A DNA stretch of 64,000 bases from Aotearoamyces nothofagi (GCA_015345905.1 JADDTR010000020.1:248001-312000); one strand, 5' to 3'; positions 47,701-58,087 are shown, counted from the first letter of the stretch. Notes: a model not told the origin generated them from the sequence alone. Numbers and translations are program-made.

Positions 47701-48302
47701 GTGGCGCCTGGGCAGGCAGTCAAGTTTCTCTCCATAGCAGTAATGGTAATGGTGGTAGCCCCTTGAGTGCACGACCGGGAGATGACCTCATTTCTAGCCC
47801 TGGAGGGCAGTTTCCGCCTTTGTCCCAGGGACATGCAAGGCACAATAGTAGTTTTAGCCATGGAAGTGACACAGGCCGCGATTCAGAAGCTAGCTCTGCG
47901 CCGGCAAGCCCAATGTTGACATTGGCGAATCCACAACCTCAACCACACAGGCAGACTTCATCTAACATGGGGCCACCTCCCGCTCCTTCAGCAGCTCTTA
48001 TCTCTTCTTTGCAACAGCGGTCGCCAGCTTCGCCCAAATTGAACTTCCCATCAGCGGTTGGATTAGTTTCACCATCTAATGAGACTTTCGATAGAGACAA
48101 TGGGTTCTGGAATCACAACACTGCAAATAAGATGGCTGACATGAAAAATCATCGCCATACTGGGAGCAGCGATAGTATCTCATATATGAAGGAAGAGGAT
48201 CCTGTTGCTGGCGAGAGATGGGTGCTTGAGAGAAGACGTACTGCGGAGAGTGGCGAGATGGAAATTGTAGGACGAGAGATAGTACTTGGAGGCAGGATTT
48301 AG
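44757..48302 (+). CDS. large disordered protein of unknown function, 1181 residues
   Basis: A single uninterrupted frame of 1181 codons. It is Ser/Pro/Asp-rich and probably disordered for most of its length, with short ordered-looking blocks: ARDFKFHQWP near residue 86, LLNPMSLLARRRTS near 215, GYDPRIRGTRVHDFSAPRPRR near 248 in two adjoining pieces, MALLGLPKHMKSTSSRFSFDM near 450, an acidic stretch rich in Asp and Glu near 500-545, GLGLRGITLGRGG near 630, YQSALAAAAHKAAANGRFRR near 800, and a conserved-looking end ERWVLERRRTAESGEMEIVG. The evenly spread short blocks and the absence of stops over 3.5 kb argue for a real gene. I know no function. Many SP and TP sites and basic patches could suit a cytoskeletal or signalling scaffold, but that is speculation. 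No signal peptide or membrane segment is visible. Confidence 0.85.
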   Translation: MFSYLRPHRRTPSTATSPIPDQVHSWERPLPYTAGHVHPQALRTQDGDMQHQHFLSVSPPSLPPIARVSSTEYDEPADDTNIDDAHARDFKFHQWPQNLQTRLVEPSIQKSQQWTHQPTPQRSETADNSSPTPHLGILKARSPTSITSEQTSRQGFDNNRSVLPAPEHQTKFLPTGRRPAGTRMPTPPPAPTANSTFTFEAIQSRSSKARLNLLNPMSLLARRRTSHAIPQLSPIPTVPNLSQSKPSDGYDPRIRGTRVHDFSAPRPRRIVSNNDVQNLGDAEVGNTKYQRSPSSQISEQKITEEDKSSPWSGGNHTPVFTEDFEEQQYPATGPHVRKASDISDLPLPRPPYANGIKISKEQLPQTRIAEFVAPNANELSRKASARKPASDVGPPVPSKDNAETSQQGHNRSNDKSVTSVGISQTPLKPSPSVSKTRSRNISEVSTKDMALLGLPKHMKSTSSRFSFDMIGATSQEKLLEDRHRQKALERQSSSPDSEDHGERGDEYEEDDYNCDNMDDDDGLEERIPGVNADLEDEEFEDEKTGPNKGMGGFTFHSMDLPVATNPDTPFGPATINTSRDVNGNAVGFAVSKDSPNPDLHPTPQSDIALETIAAENSKSDEHHISGTGLGLRGITLGRGGDTKDQNRAQFQGPSSSWESRPNTIDDDDLYFDDGLIDQLDDSVEGHEFDESVFDNDDTDEYGRPLRPLSSLPTLYSPPLIQHDSQTLDPEKRSFGGSKRTSHEQLDQKQDLSSELQSLDKRLSNISFAACVDRPQSASPPSLKPTPSLTHDTLSAYQSALAAAAHKAAANGRFRRDSDSTVHFDESSNASQLDPSLQLYSPELEDGFDYDDAQEDDAIIAEANAEALANDRDGFYGQEFGFYSAPAASEAQYANGGYFGPRGADGLTRSQSGRAAQREPNLTPITERSEASNRNSTMSMQFPHTTGPVPGPLNSPGLAQLAGMMSEYDEENMSLSALLKLRRGAWAGSQVSLHSSNGNGGSPLSARPGDDLISSPGGQFPPLSQGHARHNSSFSHGSDTGRDSEASSAPASPMLTLANPQPQPHRQTSSNMGPPPAPSAALISSLQQRSPASPKLNFPSAVGLVSPSNETFDRDNGFWNHNTANKMADMKNHRHTGSSDSISYMKEEDPVAGERWVLERRRTAESGEMEIVGREIVLGGRI

Positions 48303-49465
48303 AATGGCTTGGCAGACGCGGCGTCGTTTAGTATCATTTTTGGGGTGCTATTGGAGTATTTATTACAGGCATGGGACAGGTGTTGGGAATTTGGGGCGTC
48401 AATCTCGGTTTGGGGTATGGCCAGGCATGAGAAAAGTGCGCCGCGATACGCCCTTAATGATAGACATGATAATCATCATAATGCACCGAACTGATTCTTA
48501 AGAGTTATCATTTCAGCGGGTCTTGATTTAGACAACTCACAAGAGCCATCGTGACACTTTTGCCTTTTTGGAGCATTATCCTTTGGATTTATAGGCCCAA
48601 GGTCTTGGCTGTAGTGCGGTAAAGTACCTATCTTATACATCTCGAGCTATCTACATTAGGAAGCTGAGCTGGTACCTCGGATGTAGACAAATATAAGAAG
48701 CCTTCTCTATCTTATCAGCTTACGCCGTTTCATGATGATAAGCTGCGTGAAGAACAGGGGATAATAACGGGATGTGACAAATACGAGATCCTTCTCGCAA
48801 CATGTGCCATTGTAGGTAACGAACAGCCTTCTAGGGAGAAGATGATGGTTGAAAGTAACTGAGGCACGTGACACGGCATTTTCCATCTTGCGCTCTCGAC
48901 CTCGGTCAGCCTACCACGGTGGCAAGGAACAGCTGCAACGTGACAGCGTGAGCGAGACGTGGACAGCTCCAGGACAGTGCTTATGCTTAACTCGATGTTT
49001 GTGGTCGGCGGCTCTTGTTTATATACTCCCGTTGAAACATATATGGCTGCGAACTTACGATGGGGGAATCCTTGGGTATGACCTTTACCTACGGTACTAT
49101 GTACACTAATTAGGAAAAATTGGACGACATTCTCTTCCTCACAACTGACTCTTCCTTACAACAGATTTGGTTTTATCTAGATAGGCTAGAGCTGGATAGT
49201 GTAGCCAAATCCAAAAAGACAGGAACGCCTCACTTCTTCTGCCAACAATGCAACGGTGATGCATTGTAGATGCTACTGAGGGAGAGGTCCTGCGGCATCC
49301 AAGGTTATATGGTTTTCCATCATCCATTCCTGTATCATCTCTGCTTCTTGTCTTGATCATTATTGTCACGTCTATTAACATTCTCAACATTGCTACTATC
49401 TCACCACAGCATCAGTTCCGTTCTTTTCGGGCCCAATTCAAACGCATAACATCCTCGCCGTCAGC
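48303..49465. other. intergenic region
   Basis: About 1.16 kb with only short frames. CT-rich sense-strand sequence (TCTGCTTCTTGTCTTGATC near 49339) just upstream of 49466 would suit a 5' leader for the small predicted gene that follows. Nothing else was recognised. Confidence 0.45.
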
Positions 49466-49858
49466 ATGAAAGCTTTCGAAAAGTTCCTTGCTGCTGCTAT
49501 CATGACTGCCGCGCTTGGTTTCCAACAGCTATGATGAAAGCTCTCACAACGCACTACGCGGATATCTTGGTACTTTCCCGAGGTGTCTACGAATGCATGA
49601 GGTCTTGCTGAGGTTTATTTCCCGAGTCTTCGCTGCTCCTGCGTGCAAGAGCCGCTCTGGTGACGAGTCCATCCGCCGTGGCGATGTTACTGCGGCTTCT
49701 GCTGGGAATGAACGACTGGTTTATACGTACTCCGGCAACGCAAAGGTAAGCCCAGATCCGATCTCATTTCTTCTTCGGACATATTCAGCGCTAACGTGGA
49801 GGCTGTGTAGATGGTCGCTCTTAGGATTCTCGAGACAAACCTTGTTGTAAAACGGTAG
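49466..49858 (+). CDS. possible small secreted protein, 72 residues
   Basis: Proposed exons 49466-49517, 49627-49745 and 49811-49858. Joining exons 1 and 2 across a 109-nt intron (GTTTCC donor, CTGAGG before the acceptor) yields MKAFEKFLAAAIMTAAL followed by VFAAPACKSRSGDE, a textbook signal peptide with an AXA cleavage site formed exactly at the junction. Intron 2 (65 nt) has a GTAAGC donor, a GCTAAC branch site and a GTGTAG acceptor. The mature part is about 50 residues, hydrophilic, with a single Cys and the end LETNLVVKR. I recognise no family. The donor of intron 1 is not ideal, and the whole model could be chance. It is upstream of, but unrelated in sequence to, the MFS transporter. Confidence 0.4.
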
Positions 49859-51060
49859 GATATCGATGAGAGTAGTAACTAACGGGAGCATAATTGATGA
49901 CGAGATATTTGTCCGCCGCGAACTTGTAAGCCTCAATTCCCGAGTGAATCTTCACATAGATGCACAGCCCCCCATTAGAATGTAAGCTGAAGTTGACGCA
50001 ACCCTTCAGATAAGGGTGAATGGGAGGTAACCCTCAAGACTTTTGCGTCGCTCTTGCTAACAGGCCGTCTCTCAGAGTGAGAAGGAGGCCATCAGCATTC
50101 CTTGGCAGCAAATACCTCAAACGGGCTGGGAAATCACTGGAAGCCGCGTCTAATCCCGCGTCCAATGGAATAGTGCGGGTGTCAAACCTTACTTGGAACA
50201 AGCGTTTTTATAATTTTTTTGTGCAGAGAATTACCATATAATTGATTCGCGTCGCCAAGCCTATTGAGGACACCAACTAAACGCCAACTAACGGGTAGGG
50301 CAATGAAGATGACAAAGGGGGAGGCTAGAGTAAAGTACCGAGGCTGGGCGGTTGGTGGACTCATGAACTCATTGCTTCACTGCTTTATTGCTCCCAAGGG
50401 ATGGACTCGCACATGTGTGTATGACGTTTACTTTCGCGGCTACTTTGTCTGCTATGGGTCCTTAATTCTATGGGTTCACTCTTAGAACTTTAACCCTACT
50501 AATGGGTTCTCGGCGAGCCTCGGTCGGCATAGGTGCATACCGTAGCACGCGTAGCTAACTCGTAAGATTATAACATCGAGGGCCCGAGTTAACGAGTTCT
50601 GGCAGAAAGGCTGTGGGCGCGTTATGCATGAATCGCTATCAGCTGATTCCCTACTGCAAATGAAGAAGGGCCGGCTCCGAGTTCCGTCTCTAACTCAACC
50701 CACGACGAGCCAGGCCTACCGGAAAGAATAACGTCTGAGCCATTAACATTTGGCCGGACAAAAGCTTGTACCAGAGTACAGAAAGGTGCTGCGCACAACT
50801 TTGGGGTCAAGGATAGGGAGAATATGCATAGAGGGACATCCGTATTGTGCAGTATTATGGATTCGACGACATTGTCCGATAAATGGTGCGCTCAAGGGGT
50901 GCTGGTCCCTGCAAGCAATGCGTGTCCCAGATGGATCCAGCACTGCGTACGCTCCCCTCCCAGACTCCAGATGGCCGAGGACCAGTGGCTGGCATATCAC
51001 GGGCAGGCAGATCACGGTCATGTTACAGATTCGGCTTCGTATCTCGACGACTCGTTCGTC

Positions 51061-51107
51061 GCTTGATGCTTGATGCTTGATGCTTGATGCTTGATGCTTG
51101 ATGCTTG
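51061..51107. repeat. GCTTGAT heptamer repeat
   Basis: Six perfect head-to-tail GCTTGAT units followed by GCTTGCTCGCTCGC. Confidence 0.9.
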
Positions 51108-51228
51108 CTCGCTCGCTGATCGTCTGGAAGTAGCCGAGGCAGAGCATCGACGACGATAGTGGGCGGACGGGCAGCAGGCGGGGTAGGGAAGTGAAGTGAA
51201 GTGAATGAAGCATGTGAAGTCAAGCATG

Positions 51229-51286
51229 GAGGGTAAGGAGGGCACGGAGGACAAGGAGGGCAAGGAGGGCAAGGAGGGCACGGAAG
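51229..51286. repeat. AAGGAGGGC nonamer repeat
   Basis: About six copies of the 9-mer AAGGAGGGC or its variant ACGGAGGAC; period 9 and purine-rich on the + strand. Confidence 0.85.
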
Positions 51287-52038
51287 ATAAGCAAGATAAG
51301 GTAGGTGGAGTATATGCAAATGCAGCAGTAGGGCTACAGCTGCAGTGCAGTGCTTGTGCGTGTACAGCAAGGTGTGCCCTCTGAGCCCGTGGATCCAGGC
51401 GGCCCGTGCAAGGAAATGAAGCTGTCGCCAGCGAGCTGCCAGGGGGCTGGCGGGGGCTGTTGAGCGCTGTCAGCGCTGTCGGACGCTGTCAAGAGCCGCC
51501 CTAGAGCTGCCCAGCGCCGCCCATTGCTGTGGCCGTGGCTGCCGTGGCCCAAGCAGGGTCTTCTGGCCGGCGCCAGCACGGTAAGGGAAGGCGGCGTGGG
51601 CGGCTGCAGCACACCCGAGGAATGCTACCAAGGTTGACCAGCGGACATTCAGGGCTATCGCTCGCCGCGCGTGCCACTGTTATCTCACCATCCCATCTGC
51701 ACCGTCCCATTCGATATAGGCGAGGTCGCAGAAGGGGAGCAAAAGCCGTGCCGTGCCGCCTCTGCATACGTGCAAGCTTTTCCCTATTCTTCTATCAAAT
51801 AGCTGGGCACAGCTGCGTGGCTTGTCTCAATGCCCTTTCCCTCTTCCCCGATGGATATATAGAATCCATCCCAAACATACATCGCTTCATTGCTTCCATC
51901 AAAGTTGACGTTCCCCAGCATACCCGACGAGCAACGACACTGCTGGTGTGCGCGAGCCATGTTATCTGCGAACTAAAGGGATCACATCAGTGTGTGAGTT
52001 TCGCTAATACGGAGTCAATCGATCGATCGATCGTCGCA

Positions 52039-53788
52039 ATGGCCAGCGGCCCACCCCTCGCTGACGATAAGGCTGCGTCTGCCACTCAGCGAACTGTCGC
52101 ACAAAGCAAGCGGTCAACCCCATGGATGGCGTTGAAGGAATTTGCTTGCGGCGCGAGCGAGGACACGATCAATGGCGTCACGGTCATTGGGTCCAATGTC
52201 AGCAATAGATCTGTTGATGCGTTACCCCAGATAAGGAGCGACGACGAGCTGTTGCAGGATGTTGAGGGAGGCGCTGCCCGCGGGGATAGAGACGATCCTT
52301 TCCGGGAATATAAGGTGTACAAGAGACGATTCTTTGGCTTGTTTCAATTGGCGTTGCTCAATATTATCGTCAGCTGGGACGTAAGTATATGTATGCCGTG
52401 GCAAGATGAGATCTTGACTTGGCAAGCCCTTCTTTATGGAATCAAAGCTGACAGTGACGATGACTAGTGGCTGACATTTTCCGCAATCTCTACGACTACT
52501 GCCACATATTTCGATGTCTCTTCGAGCGCTGTCAATTGGTTTAGCACATCTTTTCTCTTCTCTTACGTTGTTGTGACGCCATTTACAATCCTTGTTCTCC
52601 ATGGAGGTGGACCAAGACCGGCTATTATGATCGCAGCAATTCTCTTGCTAGTCGGAAACTGGATCAGATATGGCGGTGCTAAAGCAAATAACTTTGGTAC
52701 TGTAATGTTTGGGCAGATCCTGACCGGGGTTGCTCAACCATTCGTGCTGTCAGCACCTACAAGATACAGTGACCTCTGGTTCACTGGCCGTGGTCGCGTT
52801 GCTGCGACGGCGTTGATGAGTCTGGCAAATCCACTTGGTGGTGCTTTGGCCGAACTGATTGACCCTTACTTGGCTGGCAAATCTACAGACATCCCAAACA
52901 TGGTGCTTTACGTTGCTATCATCGTACGTCCAAAACCGTTATTCGTTGCCTCATATTAGACCAATCTGCTAACTTCTGTTACAGAGCTCTGTAGCTACCA
53001 TTCCTTCATTCTTCATCCCGGCCAAACCACCGACACCATGCTCTCGGTCATCAGATACTCCAAAGGAGGATATCATGCCAAGTATTAGAGAACTATTGAG
53101 ACTTCCCGAATTCTACATGGTCTTGGCGCCATTCTCGGTTTATGTCGGCCTCTTCAACTCTATATCAAGTCTACTCAATCAAATTTTAGAGCCTTATGGG
53201 TTCTCCGAGGACGAAGCCGGCATAGCAGGCGCTCTTCTCATTGTCGTGGGTCTTATTACTGCTGCAATTACTAGCCCTATTGTGGACAAGACCAAGAAAT
53301 ACCTGCTAGCTATTAAGATTCAAGTCCCGTTGATCGGCATTTTATATCTGGCATTCGTCTGGGCACCAGGAACCAGGAGTGTTGGTGCTGTTTATGCCAT
53401 ACTCTCTATTCTTGGAGCAGCTTCATTCTCTCTTCTACCAGTGGTGCTAGAATACCTCATCGAGCTTACCCATCCCGTCTCACCTGAGATCACGTCAAGT
53501 ATCTGTTGGAGCGGAGGACAATTACTTGGTGGTGTTTTCATCTTAGTCAGCGACGCTCTAACCGATGGTCCAAATGGAGGAACAGGTGGTAGCGTCCCAT
53601 ACAATATGGAAAGGGCTTTATGGTTCCAGGCTATAGTGGCTTTGATAGTGGTAGCACCGCCTTTGGCCTTGGGCTTGTTTGGACGGCAACGCAGGGTCAG
53701 GATGAGGAGAGTAGAGGCAGACAAGACATCTAGCATTAATGTGCCAGTCGGAGTCGGGGTGGAAAATGAGACCATTGCAGGATCTTGA
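52039..53788 (+). CDS. MFS transporter, FLVCR/DIRC2-like
   Basis: Three exons (52039-52380, 52468-52923, 52985-53788) give 533 residues; the introns are 87 and 61 nt. A hydrophilic N-terminus of about 95 residues precedes YKVYKRRFFGLFQLALLNI, the start of the membrane domain. About twelve hydrophobic segments follow, including AIMIAAILLLVGNWIRYGG, FGQILTGVAQPFVLSAPT, ATALMSLANPLGGALAEL and GIAGALLIVVGLITAAITSPI. The pattern of NWIRYGG, GQ-LTGVAQPF and W-GRGR matches the feline leukaemia virus receptor branch of the major facilitator superfamily, whose animal members carry haem, choline or similar solutes. The substrate here is unknown. The ATG at 52039 lies in a good context (GCAATGG) and is preferred although the frame stays open for 170 codons upstream. 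Confidence 0.85.
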
Positions 53789-54652
53789 TCTCATTTGGGA
53801 GGGGAGGCGTTGACTATGACTACGTTGACTATGACTATAACTACGGCTATCTAATTAAGTCTTTACTGGACGAATATATAATCTAATAATTTCACACCCC
53901 TATCAATCCGTCATTAGGCAAGTGTTGGATGCTTTTTTTTTACACAAGAACACATCTGATGTTGTATGGGTGACGGGTCCCCTTGAAATATCCGGCTCGT
54001 CCGGAATTAGCACCCGGAAACAGCATCCGGAAACAACGTCCGCGTTCCCCGTGGACGGGAAAGCAGCCGATAAATGGGATTTAATACAGCTCACGCGGAA
54101 GGAGACGCGGCAGTTCTCCAAGTCGCACGTGCGTAGCTGGACAAAGCAGGCTGGTTCTGGATAGCACACCTTCGTACTATACAGATAGGGGTAGGCGGTA
54201 GTGATTGATTGAATCGAGTCAGATAGGGAACTAGAAAGCTTGTGTTGCGGATTTGCGACTACTGATTGCTGATAGGGGTTAGGGGGCTTTAGATGGCTTA
54301 TGTATATTCTAATACCTAACAGGAGATTAGAGAAGCATAAGTGTTCACAGCTGCTTCTTTGCTTGCAGTCTACGGTCCGACTAAGAATATATTGCGGTCC
54401 GAATGGGTCATGGTGGATATCTTGTTCGTTTCTTGCAGAGCAGTACAGAAGGGGATGGGAAGGAGGTTACTGGATTATACTTGAGAAGTTGAGCAATCCA
54501 ACTCGCTGGGAAATTTCATAAGAGGCTGCTGTGACCTGTCGGGTGTCGATGGGAGCCTTTTAGACGAATATGATATGCTAACCAGCTGAATAGGCTAGGC
54601 TATAGACGCCGGAACAGCTATATAAGTATAGCAAGATCCAAATCCCCAAAAC
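53789..54652. other. convergent intergenic region, transporter / fluG
   Basis: About 860 bases between two stop codons. It has a TGACTATGACTA-like repeat just after the transporter stop (53813-53842) and no convincing gene. Confidence 0.5.
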
Positions 54653-57226
54653 CTAATACCGCTCTAGCAAGAAAATCCGTCTCTGTTCCGGCTCCATGCT
54701 CTCCAACAGCTCCGCCTCAGCCATCTTGACCCCGACGTAATGATGCACGAGATCATCGCCAAGGATCTCTCTGAGACCGTGGTCAGCCTTGAGCGCACCA
54801 ATGGCTTCCTTCAACGCGCCTGGGATCTTCTCGCTGATGCCCAGTCCCAGCCTCTCCTCGCGGTCGAGCAGCGCGGGATCGTACTCGCAGTCTCGCAGCT
54901 CGAGTGTCTCGTCGTCCAGAATGCCTTTTAGCCCGGCGCCGAGGATGGCGCTCAGGGCGAGGTAGGGGTTGGCGAGCCCGTCTAGAAGCTTGAACTCCCA
55001 GTGGCTGCCGTGGATCTTGCGGAGCGGTGCTTCGCGGTTCTGCGTGCCCCATGTTACGTGCCGCCCACCGCTCCATACGCTATCTTGGGAGCGTTCATAG
55101 CTCCCTGCAGTGCTGAGAGTGAAGGCCGTGATGGCACGCAGATGCTTCAAGATGCCTGCATAGAAGGACGGATACTTCTCCTCTGGCGATATCGACAGGT
55201 GGACATGGGCGCCTGTGCCGCAAGCTTGCGGTATAGGTTTCGGGATGAGTGTGGCTCGGAGGTTGTACTTCTCGCTGACGGCGCTGATGATTTCTCGCGT
55301 GGCGAGCAGAGTGTCGACGGCGTCGAGGGCTGGGAGTGGGGCGGTGACGATCTCGTATTGGCCCGCTGCGCTCTCTGGGTGGACCTGGAGGACCTCTATC
55401 TTTGCTTGCTCGAGGGTGTCTTGGATTTCTTCAAGGGCGTCCATGATTATGGGGTTGCGGATTGCGTTGGCGTTGGACCAGGAGTGGCCTCTGCTGAGAG
55501 GAGGGTTGCTGTAGACGTATTCGCCATTGACGAGCTCGTACTGGATGAGGACTACTTCGATTTCAAAGCCGAGGAGGAATGTTATTCCTAGGTTTGCTCC
55601 AAGCTCGATGCTGCTCCTCAAGGCGGTGCGTGGACAGATGGGTAATGCTGACCCGTCTTTCTCGTGGAATTCGCACTGTACCGTTGCGTATCCTAGGCGC
55701 TGTCCTAGCCTTAGGCTAGAGAAGGAGGGGACGAGGTCATATTCTCCGACAGGAGTGCAGTCTGGGATGGGACTGTCATTCTGGAGGAGGCCCAGAACGG
55801 CTTTGGTGATACCTATGGTCTTTTGGGAGCTGAACAGGGAAATGGCTTGCTTGATTGGGAGAATTCTGACACGGAGTGTGGAGGTGTAGTCTAGCCATTG
55901 CAGGCGGAGGTATTTGACGCCCGGGTTTTGAGTGAGGAAATCGTAGAAATTTTGCACGTTGGCAATTTTGGCGTCGATAGGAGCCTCCTTAGTGGTGTCA
56001 TTCAATGGCGTCAAGGGATTCAATTTGAGACCCAAGTCGTACAGCCGGTTGTCCGTGTTGAAGAAGATATCTTCGACAATCCGGATTGCCTGGGATACCT
56101 CTAGGCTCTTCCTTGCTACGCTGTTCTGCAAGACCTGTTTTAATCCTTCCCGAATCTGGATGATAGCTAGTAGGTAGGTCTCTGGAAACCAGTGCCCGTC
56201 AGTGCTCCAAGTCAGCTTCTCGCTGGGGCAGAGCTCTAGGCTTTCTTTGATAAGGCTCTCCTGGCCATCTTGACTGACCATAGGAAATACTTCTCCGATA
56301 TCAAGGTATACATTCTCGTACACACTTGCTAGATAACCTGCTTCTTTCGTGAAAGGATAACTAGCATGGAGTAGGATAATCGAAACTTTGGGATAGGACT
56401 TGATGAATGGCTGGAGATGAGATGGTGACGATAAGGAGAGAGTAATATCATTATCTCCTAGGCCCGTATGGAATTGAAAGGGCTTATGATGGCCGTCAGC
56501 CTCTGAAATTAACTTCGCCGTTACATGACAGAAATATGGTGACAGGACTGGATCTTCTAAACGGACAAAACTTTCGGACGCTAAGATACCATCCATTGCA
56601 AGCTTAATAGGACCAAGGTCATTAGAAATTGCCTCAAAATCTGGGATGGCTAGACCTGTACGATAACAAATGACGGATTTAAATCCGACGACATCCGGAT
56701 CCTGGATAGCTTCATCGATAGCATTAATGAATGCATCCGTCCATTCATCCCAGTAGTATTCATAATCAGCAAATTTCTCGTTAGATGCTTTCCAGCGTTC
56801 GAGGCAGTTTTGCAAGATTGTCTCGGCGACCTTCTCGATCCTCACAATTCGTTTGCACTTTGAACGGGTAAGGCCGTTGTGCCAGTCCCAAGGATGGACA
56901 GCCTCTCCGTCAAGTCCGTCATCAATCAGAACCGACTCAATACCCTCAAAGCATCTCTTCTCCCATGCATTCTGTGGCTCTTTATTCTTCTTGATGCGAG
57001 CTGCTTGGATTGCTTCCCAATCAGGCTCGCAGCTGAGAACATCTGATAGCTGCTTCACGGCACGGATATGCGAGAGTGTGGATTTGGTGTGCTCTAGAGC
57101 GCGGTCGCCAGCCTCGGTGGTGATGGATAGCAATTCTCGTACAGCCCGCTCATGTGGAAGCAATAGATTATGGGCATGACTGTCGATAATTGGCGTGTTA
57201 TCAATTGCGTGCAAGAGAGCCTCCAT
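54653..57226 (-). CDS. fluG: FluG-type protein: amidohydrolase fused to glutamine-synthetase domain
   Basis: One uninterrupted frame of 857 residues, close to the 865 of Aspergillus nidulans FluG. Residues 1-400 are an amidohydrolase_2-like barrel: the HxH metal motif in IIDSHAHN (H17, H19), PFQFHTGLGD, IILLHASYPF and the late Asp in TWSTDGHWF. Residues about 430-857 are a glutamine-synthetase-I-like domain: YLRLQWLDYTSTLRVR, LLGFEIEVVLI, QVHPESAAGQYEI, CGTGAHVHLS and EFKLLDGLANPYLALSAIL. In A. nidulans FluG is needed for an extracellular signal that starts conidiation and sterigmatocystin synthesis; it acts in the cytoplasm and its exact reaction is not settled. The gene has no introns. It is flanked by the transporter (convergent) and the pcm1-like gene. 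Confidence 0.93.
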   Translation of the reverse strand: MEALLHAIDNTPIIDSHAHNLLLPHERAVRELLSITTEAGDRALEHTKSTLSHIRAVKQLSDVLSCEPDWEAIQAARIKKNKEPQNAWEKRCFEGIESVLIDDGLDGEAVHPWDWHNGLTRSKCKRIVRIEKVAETILQNCLERWKASNEKFADYEYYWDEWTDAFINAIDEAIQDPDVVGFKSVICYRTGLAIPDFEAISNDLGPIKLAMDGILASESFVRLEDPVLSPYFCHVTAKLISEADGHHKPFQFHTGLGDNDITLSLSSPSHLQPFIKSYPKVSIILLHASYPFTKEAGYLASVYENVYLDIGEVFPMVSQDGQESLIKESLELCPSEKLTWSTDGHWFPETYLLAIIQIREGLKQVLQNSVARKSLEVSQAIRIVEDIFFNTDNRLYDLGLKLNPLTPLNDTTKEAPIDAKIANVQNFYDFLTQNPGVKYLRLQWLDYTSTLRVRILPIKQAISLFSSQKTIGITKAVLGLLQNDSPIPDCTPVGEYDLVPSFSSLRLGQRLGYATVQCEFHEKDGSALPICPRTALRSSIELGANLGITFLLGFEIEVVLIQYELVNGEYVYSNPPLSRGHSWSNANAIRNPIIMDALEEIQDTLEQAKIEVLQVHPESAAGQYEIVTAPLPALDAVDTLLATREIISAVSEKYNLRATLIPKPIPQACGTGAHVHLSISPEEKYPSFYAGILKHLRAITAFTLSTAGSYERSQDSVWSGGRHVTWGTQNREAPLRKIHGSHWEFKLLDGLANPYLALSAILGAGLKGILDDETLELRDCEYDPALLDREERLGLGISEKIPGALKEAIGALKADHGLREILGDDLVHHYVGVKMAEAELLESMEPEQRRIFLLERY

Positions 57227-58087
57227 AATTAGGCACGGCAGAGAGTTGATCGATAGATGAAGGTACAGAGCTGCGAGGAATAAGCAGACCTTATAAGAGC
57301 CAGGACAACAAATTACACGTCATCAAAATTGCAGTTTAGTTCTTCATGCAGTGTCCTGGCTGATTTCGATGACAAGAACATCCCTTGTCTCGTCGTCTTG
57401 TTATGATAATGGTTCGTGGGGACGTGATATCCTTGTCGAGTACCGGCGATCGGCGCTGAGTCACTCGCTGATGATTTATGACGCCCCAGCTCCCAAGGCT
57501 GTATGGCTACACATTGCGGCGTTAGCATGACGATAGGTGTATTACAGAGTAGGATTGGACCCTTTACAACGTATACATCTATGTTTTACTACAATCTGGG
57601 CATCCTGTTATCTATCATGCGCAACTACAGGCAGCACCGAAGGCATAAACTACGATAATAATTTTATCTACCTTGGAAAATAAGGCTCGAGCAATCTGGG
57701 TTGTCAGCACTTTGTTGGCTAATGGCATCCGTGTAACGGTCCTGTAGACTGCCCTGTTGAGCAGTAGAGTGGATTCTGGTAGAAGACATCTTAGGAAGCC
57801 TGAAACGAACGTTCTGCTCAAGCGTAGAACGAAGCGACGAGAAGGGTGCTCCATGAGTCAGATGCTGGACAAGCAGTGCATGAAATGGATACAGAGACGT
57901 AATACGAGCCAGATATAGCGCACATATAGCATTGCTTGTTGATGTGGGGCAAGAAGATCTCAATTTGATATCAATCCTCTATAATGCGCTATGCTATGCT
58001 TATTCCACCGCTGGTATAATTTTTAAATGCACAACTCCTCATGAACCCTGATGACTCCAAAACACTCCCAATGCTGTAACAATATAA
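57227..58087. other. intergenic region, fluG promoter and pcm1 3' flank
   Basis: About 860 bases, with short frames only. The CCAAT-like and GATA-like motifs present are too few to interpret. Confidence 0.45.

Larger units (their letters stand above)
49859..52038. other. 2.2 kb intergenic region with minisatellites
   Basis: No domain-bearing frame was found. The right half holds two tandem repeats, listed separately. A frame open from 51529 runs into the MFS transporter in phase, but its N-terminal 170 residues look like random translation. A short (ATCG)n run lies at 52017-52035, just before the transporter ATG. Confidence 0.5.

Noticed and set aside
50505-50610. Possible tRNA-like hairpins around GAGGGCCCGAGTTAACGAG
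   Set aside because: No B-box GGTTCNANNCC and no cloverleaf with an acceptor stem could be drawn.
54783-55591. Frames in other phases over the GC-rich 3' part of fluG
   Set aside because: They are shadows of a strongly conserved glutamine-synthetase domain on the minus strand.
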